From positions 303,274 through 367,273 of the forward strand of contig ML133462.1 of the NCBI GenBank assembly GCA_003864495.1: a DNA stretch of 64,000 nt, given 5' to 3'. Numbering within the stretch: the stretch's first letter is position 1; each line of letters starts with the position of its first letter. This DNA comes from Nemopilema nomurai. Lineage: Eukaryota; Cnidaria; Scyphozoa; Rhizostomeae; Rhizostomatidae. A program made the translations under genes and the position numbers. Below are positions 60,801 to 64,000 of this stretch, one piece after another. The notes beneath the pieces are model-generated. The model was not told the origin of the DNA, did not search any database, and saw nothing but the letters and a program-made list of their open reading frames with translations.

Positions 60801-63800
60801 CATGTAAAAAACAAATAAATTTCTTATCAGGCATAATGACCCATCTCTTTTGTAATCACCATTGAATCATTCATTGATGTAATCCATGTTGAAAAACAGA
60901 GATAATAGGGGCCGCCACCACAGCTCTGTGTTTGCAGATAACATGAAAATTGCTCTTCATATCTATCCGTTTAACAGGTAAACGATTGATCAAACAAAAT
61001 AATGAATAAAAATGGTCAGCCAAAACTCAGGTAAATAATCAAAGAAGTTCAGCAATGGGTTGATTACTCACTCAATTTGATGCACACGCTACCGTAGGTG
61101 ATTTACTCCGCAAACAAGTCTAACAGTCATTTAGCCATAAACAAACTCTAGTGACCATTGATAGCCGAAGTCAGGAAGATGAGGATTTGAACACTGATAA
61201 AAAACTGAATTTATAATCTGAAATAACAGAACTTGGTACTTAAATAATAGGGCAGAGGATTAGAAAACCACAGAAGTGTTGTCAAAATTGTGTCATCCAC
61301 AGTCTTACATTGATGTCATGACCCTCAGGTATCTCATTACAAACCTATTGATAAGCTTGTAGAACCACAAACATATTGGCTCAAGAATGATTACCCGCTT
61401 TTAAGAAAAACAATATGCATGTTGTGGTCTTGAAAAACATTTTTAATTAAAAGTAACCATTTTTAGCTAGACAAGCCAATAAGAAAACAGAGATTCAAAT
61501 AAACAATAATTCAAAGAAACAAACTTAATTGCAAAAAGCAAATTAGAGAAACATTCAGCAATAGATACTGAATCAAGATGCATGAATTTTTCAGAATTAC
61601 TTGAAGCGGGAGCATAACTCTTGACCAAATTGAATATAGGGATCCAACTCTATTTCTACTTACATAACTGTGTTACTCAAAAAGTCACTAAAACATTGGT
61701 TGCATAACCATGGTGGGCAAGCAAAGTGACAAGTTCTGACTAAAGGCCTCTCCAATGATCCTTTCGCAAAAATATCATCACAGTGAAACTGAAGAGTTGC
61801 ATCATAATACATAAATTAGAAGAATCAAAATAATTACAAAGGCAATTAAGTGGCAATTAAGTCAAAAGTATTAAGTTGAAAGAATCAAAGTACAGTCTGG
61901 ATAAGCTACTTATAATTGGTTCAACAGCAAGCCTTAAAAAACTGCATTCTCTTAAAATTCACCAAAATATTCTAATTCCAGACAAAGAAATAAAGAAGAA
62001 AAACAAAAAACCACTAAGTAGTATTAATTGTTTTGTACAGAAAGAATCCAATTCTTTTCTTTTTTTCTCCCTGAACTAATTATCAATGAAATATTGATTA
62101 AACTCATTGTGTGGATTTGTTCATTTCATAGCTTTTAGTCCAAAAAACAATAGTAGAAAGAACCGCTGATATTCAACATAAGAATTTCAACATATACTCT
62201 TACACAAGCCAATAGACAAAAGCTACCTGCAGCTTTAAGGTCAACATATAAAAACATCCTTCATGATATTATACAATACTAATGGTTTTGAGCAAATATT
62301 GTTGTTTACTTTGCACATTTAACTGAAAAGACCTAGACAAAACTAAAAATGTAAGAGAAATATTTTTGGCTAGCAAGCAAAAATCAATATCTTTAGTTGA
62401 ATCAACAAGCTCGCCAATTCTTTTACTACAGCTAAAACACCCATTTACAGAATAGGTATGGTGAACAAGATGACATTTAATGAAAAATCTGCATGGGATT
62501 TTGAATGACTGAATGCGTAACTTCACATGTCACTTTGACCTCATCACATTTTTGCAAAAACCTCTAGATCATTTCCATATTTCTTCACATTATTCTCATT
62601 TTCAGGGGGGGTATGTTTTTCTCAGTCCTGATAAGCAGGTGAAAGAATGCTCTCATCAACCCTCTTCCTTTCTTTCAACTCAAATAACGAATGACTGAGT
62701 ACATGATTGCATCCAATAATGCTTTATAAACATTCATTCACTCCTGTTAACATTATCACTCAAAACACTGAATTTTATTTCCACCAGACACTGAAGTTTC
62801 ATTCATTCATAATGGCAATAATTTAATCTATGGTCTATGATAGAATCAGCTTAGTTTTCACTTGATTAAGCCCACTTCGAACTCCTTGGTTTAGAAGGCT
62901 ATTTTCAGGCAACAGGAGCCTGTGGAACAGCAACAGGTCCGATTCATTTACACTGAAGAAAAATAATTTTCAGTCTATTTAAACATAATTGGACTTCGAT
63001 GCATAATTGGTTCTGTCTTCAAACAGATCGGAACGACCGAACCTTCCCGGAACAATTACAAACACTTGTCAAAAACTCCCGGAGAGGGATGACATACTGA
63101 CCGAAACTTTCTCAAAAGCACAGACAAATGGCGATTACAAGTATAACCGTAGGTCTTCCGATTTCAGGTGATTTGCCATAAGAGTCCCAGCATCAAGAAC
63201 ACTTCCACATCCATCACATCAAAATGAGAAGGAAATCTTACTCTTTATTTGATAAATAATAAATTAGTAAAGCGTCCTCTGCCAGCAGTACCGGTTCCTC
63301 AATCAGGATTAGCTTAGGCCTCTGGGAACCCAAAACATTCTCAGGCGAGAAAACATGCCTAAAGCGATGAACCAGATAGGTATAAGAGAATAAAAGAAAG
63401 AAATGAGAATTTATCTACGCTTAAGATAACTTCGTTGTTAGTTATTCACGTTCAGTTCGTACCTGGTGTGAATGAGTTGCAACTACACAAGCCCAATGTG
63501 AATTCCAATTCAGTTTCGCCGCTCGGTAGAGAACCTCGGTTGATCAAATAGGATCCTCAGTGTGTCCCAACAGATGAAAAACCACATAAATCGCAGCTTA
63601 TCTTCTATCAAAACACTTGGAATTGGGATCGTTGTTCGGCTTACTTTCCATACTCCTCTTCACAGCTCGATCGGCACTCACTCCAATAAACATATTCAGA
63701 ATTTTATCATGAGGCACCTATATATTGTACAGTGACGACTGTCACGTGATCACGTTCAGCCAATACCGTAATGCTCTCATTAGTAAGGAATTCTTTCAAC

Positions 63801-64000
63801 GGATATCATATATCTACAAATATACTGTTATTAAAAGAGCAAATCTAATAAAAAATCGTCGCAGAGAGCCGCGTATTTATTTGACCATCAAATCAAAGTT
63901 CTTTGATCGTCTTCTGTTGTATTCCGTCGTGTTTTGCTAGCTTTGTTGCGTTACTGATCTGGTTTAGATTGTGCTGAACGGGCGTGCTTTGGCGGATGTG
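54860..64000. other. HDAC upstream region, no coding gene recognised
   Basis: Upstream of the HDAC start exon there is 9.1 kb with only short open frames. At 55523-55912 both strands stay open for 114-129 codons, followed by a 94-codon plus-strand frame at 55923-56207. I recognise no domain in any. A promoter-like cluster lies near 63.7 kb. I see nothing else supportable. Confidence 0.5.
63645..63764 (-). promoter_or_regulatory. Candidate HDAC promoter and 5' UTR exon
   Basis: Read on the minus strand the elements appear in order: inverted CCAAT (63764-63760), E-box CACGTG (63748-63743), a TGACGA/TCGTCA half-site near 63733, TATATAT (63725-63719), and then about 75 bases downstream a donor aaa|gtaagc (exon end 63645). 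This arrangement suits a minus-strand first exon feeding the HDAC start exon at 54859. It could instead belong to a gene outside the window. Confidence 0.3.

Overview
This is an intron-rich, AT-rich animal nuclear DNA window with three protein-coding genes, all with GT-AG introns whose phases can be checked. The gene set (a TAP42/alpha-4 phosphatase regulator, an SLC34 phosphate transporter and a single invertebrate-type class IIa histone deacetylase) fits an invertebrate metazoan. A cnidarian such as a coral or anemone is my guess from sequence character, and the window does not prove it.

Layout. (1) 1-1490, plus strand: the last exons of an IGBP1/TAP42 family gene, which ends at 1490. (2) 1985-15227: a 13 kb tandem satellite of about 178-bp monomers (about 74 copies) with sequence classes, higher-order repeats, a near-invariant 14-bp palindrome and a poly(A) hexamer in nearly every unit. 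It decays into degenerate copies up to about 15.76 kb. (3) 17083-20257, minus strand: a complete SLC34 sodium-phosphate cotransporter in four coding exons, reconstructed to 596 residues. (4) 20.3-27.0 kb: no gene that I can support. (5) 27037-54852, minus strand: a complete class IIa histone deacetylase (HDAC4/5/7/9 type) in 23 coding exons. All exon phases agree and the reading frame closes at 1041 residues. (6) 54.86-64.0 kb: no coding gene; a promoter-like cluster near 63.7 kb may be the start of the HDAC transcript.

How the parts relate. IGBP1 (plus) and SLC34 (minus) converge, and the satellite fills the gap between their 3' ends, so this array lies among genes. SLC34 and HDAC are transcribed in the same direction. 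No operon-like functional link is implied: the genes cover PP2A regulation, phosphate uptake and signal-dependent transcriptional repression.

The most notable points are the satellite's structure, the deletion-rich copies inside it (possibly sequencing error), and a tyrosine in the HDAC active site where vertebrate class IIa enzymes carry histidine. The HDAC also keeps the MEF2-binding helix, the first 14-3-3 site and the C-terminal export signal.
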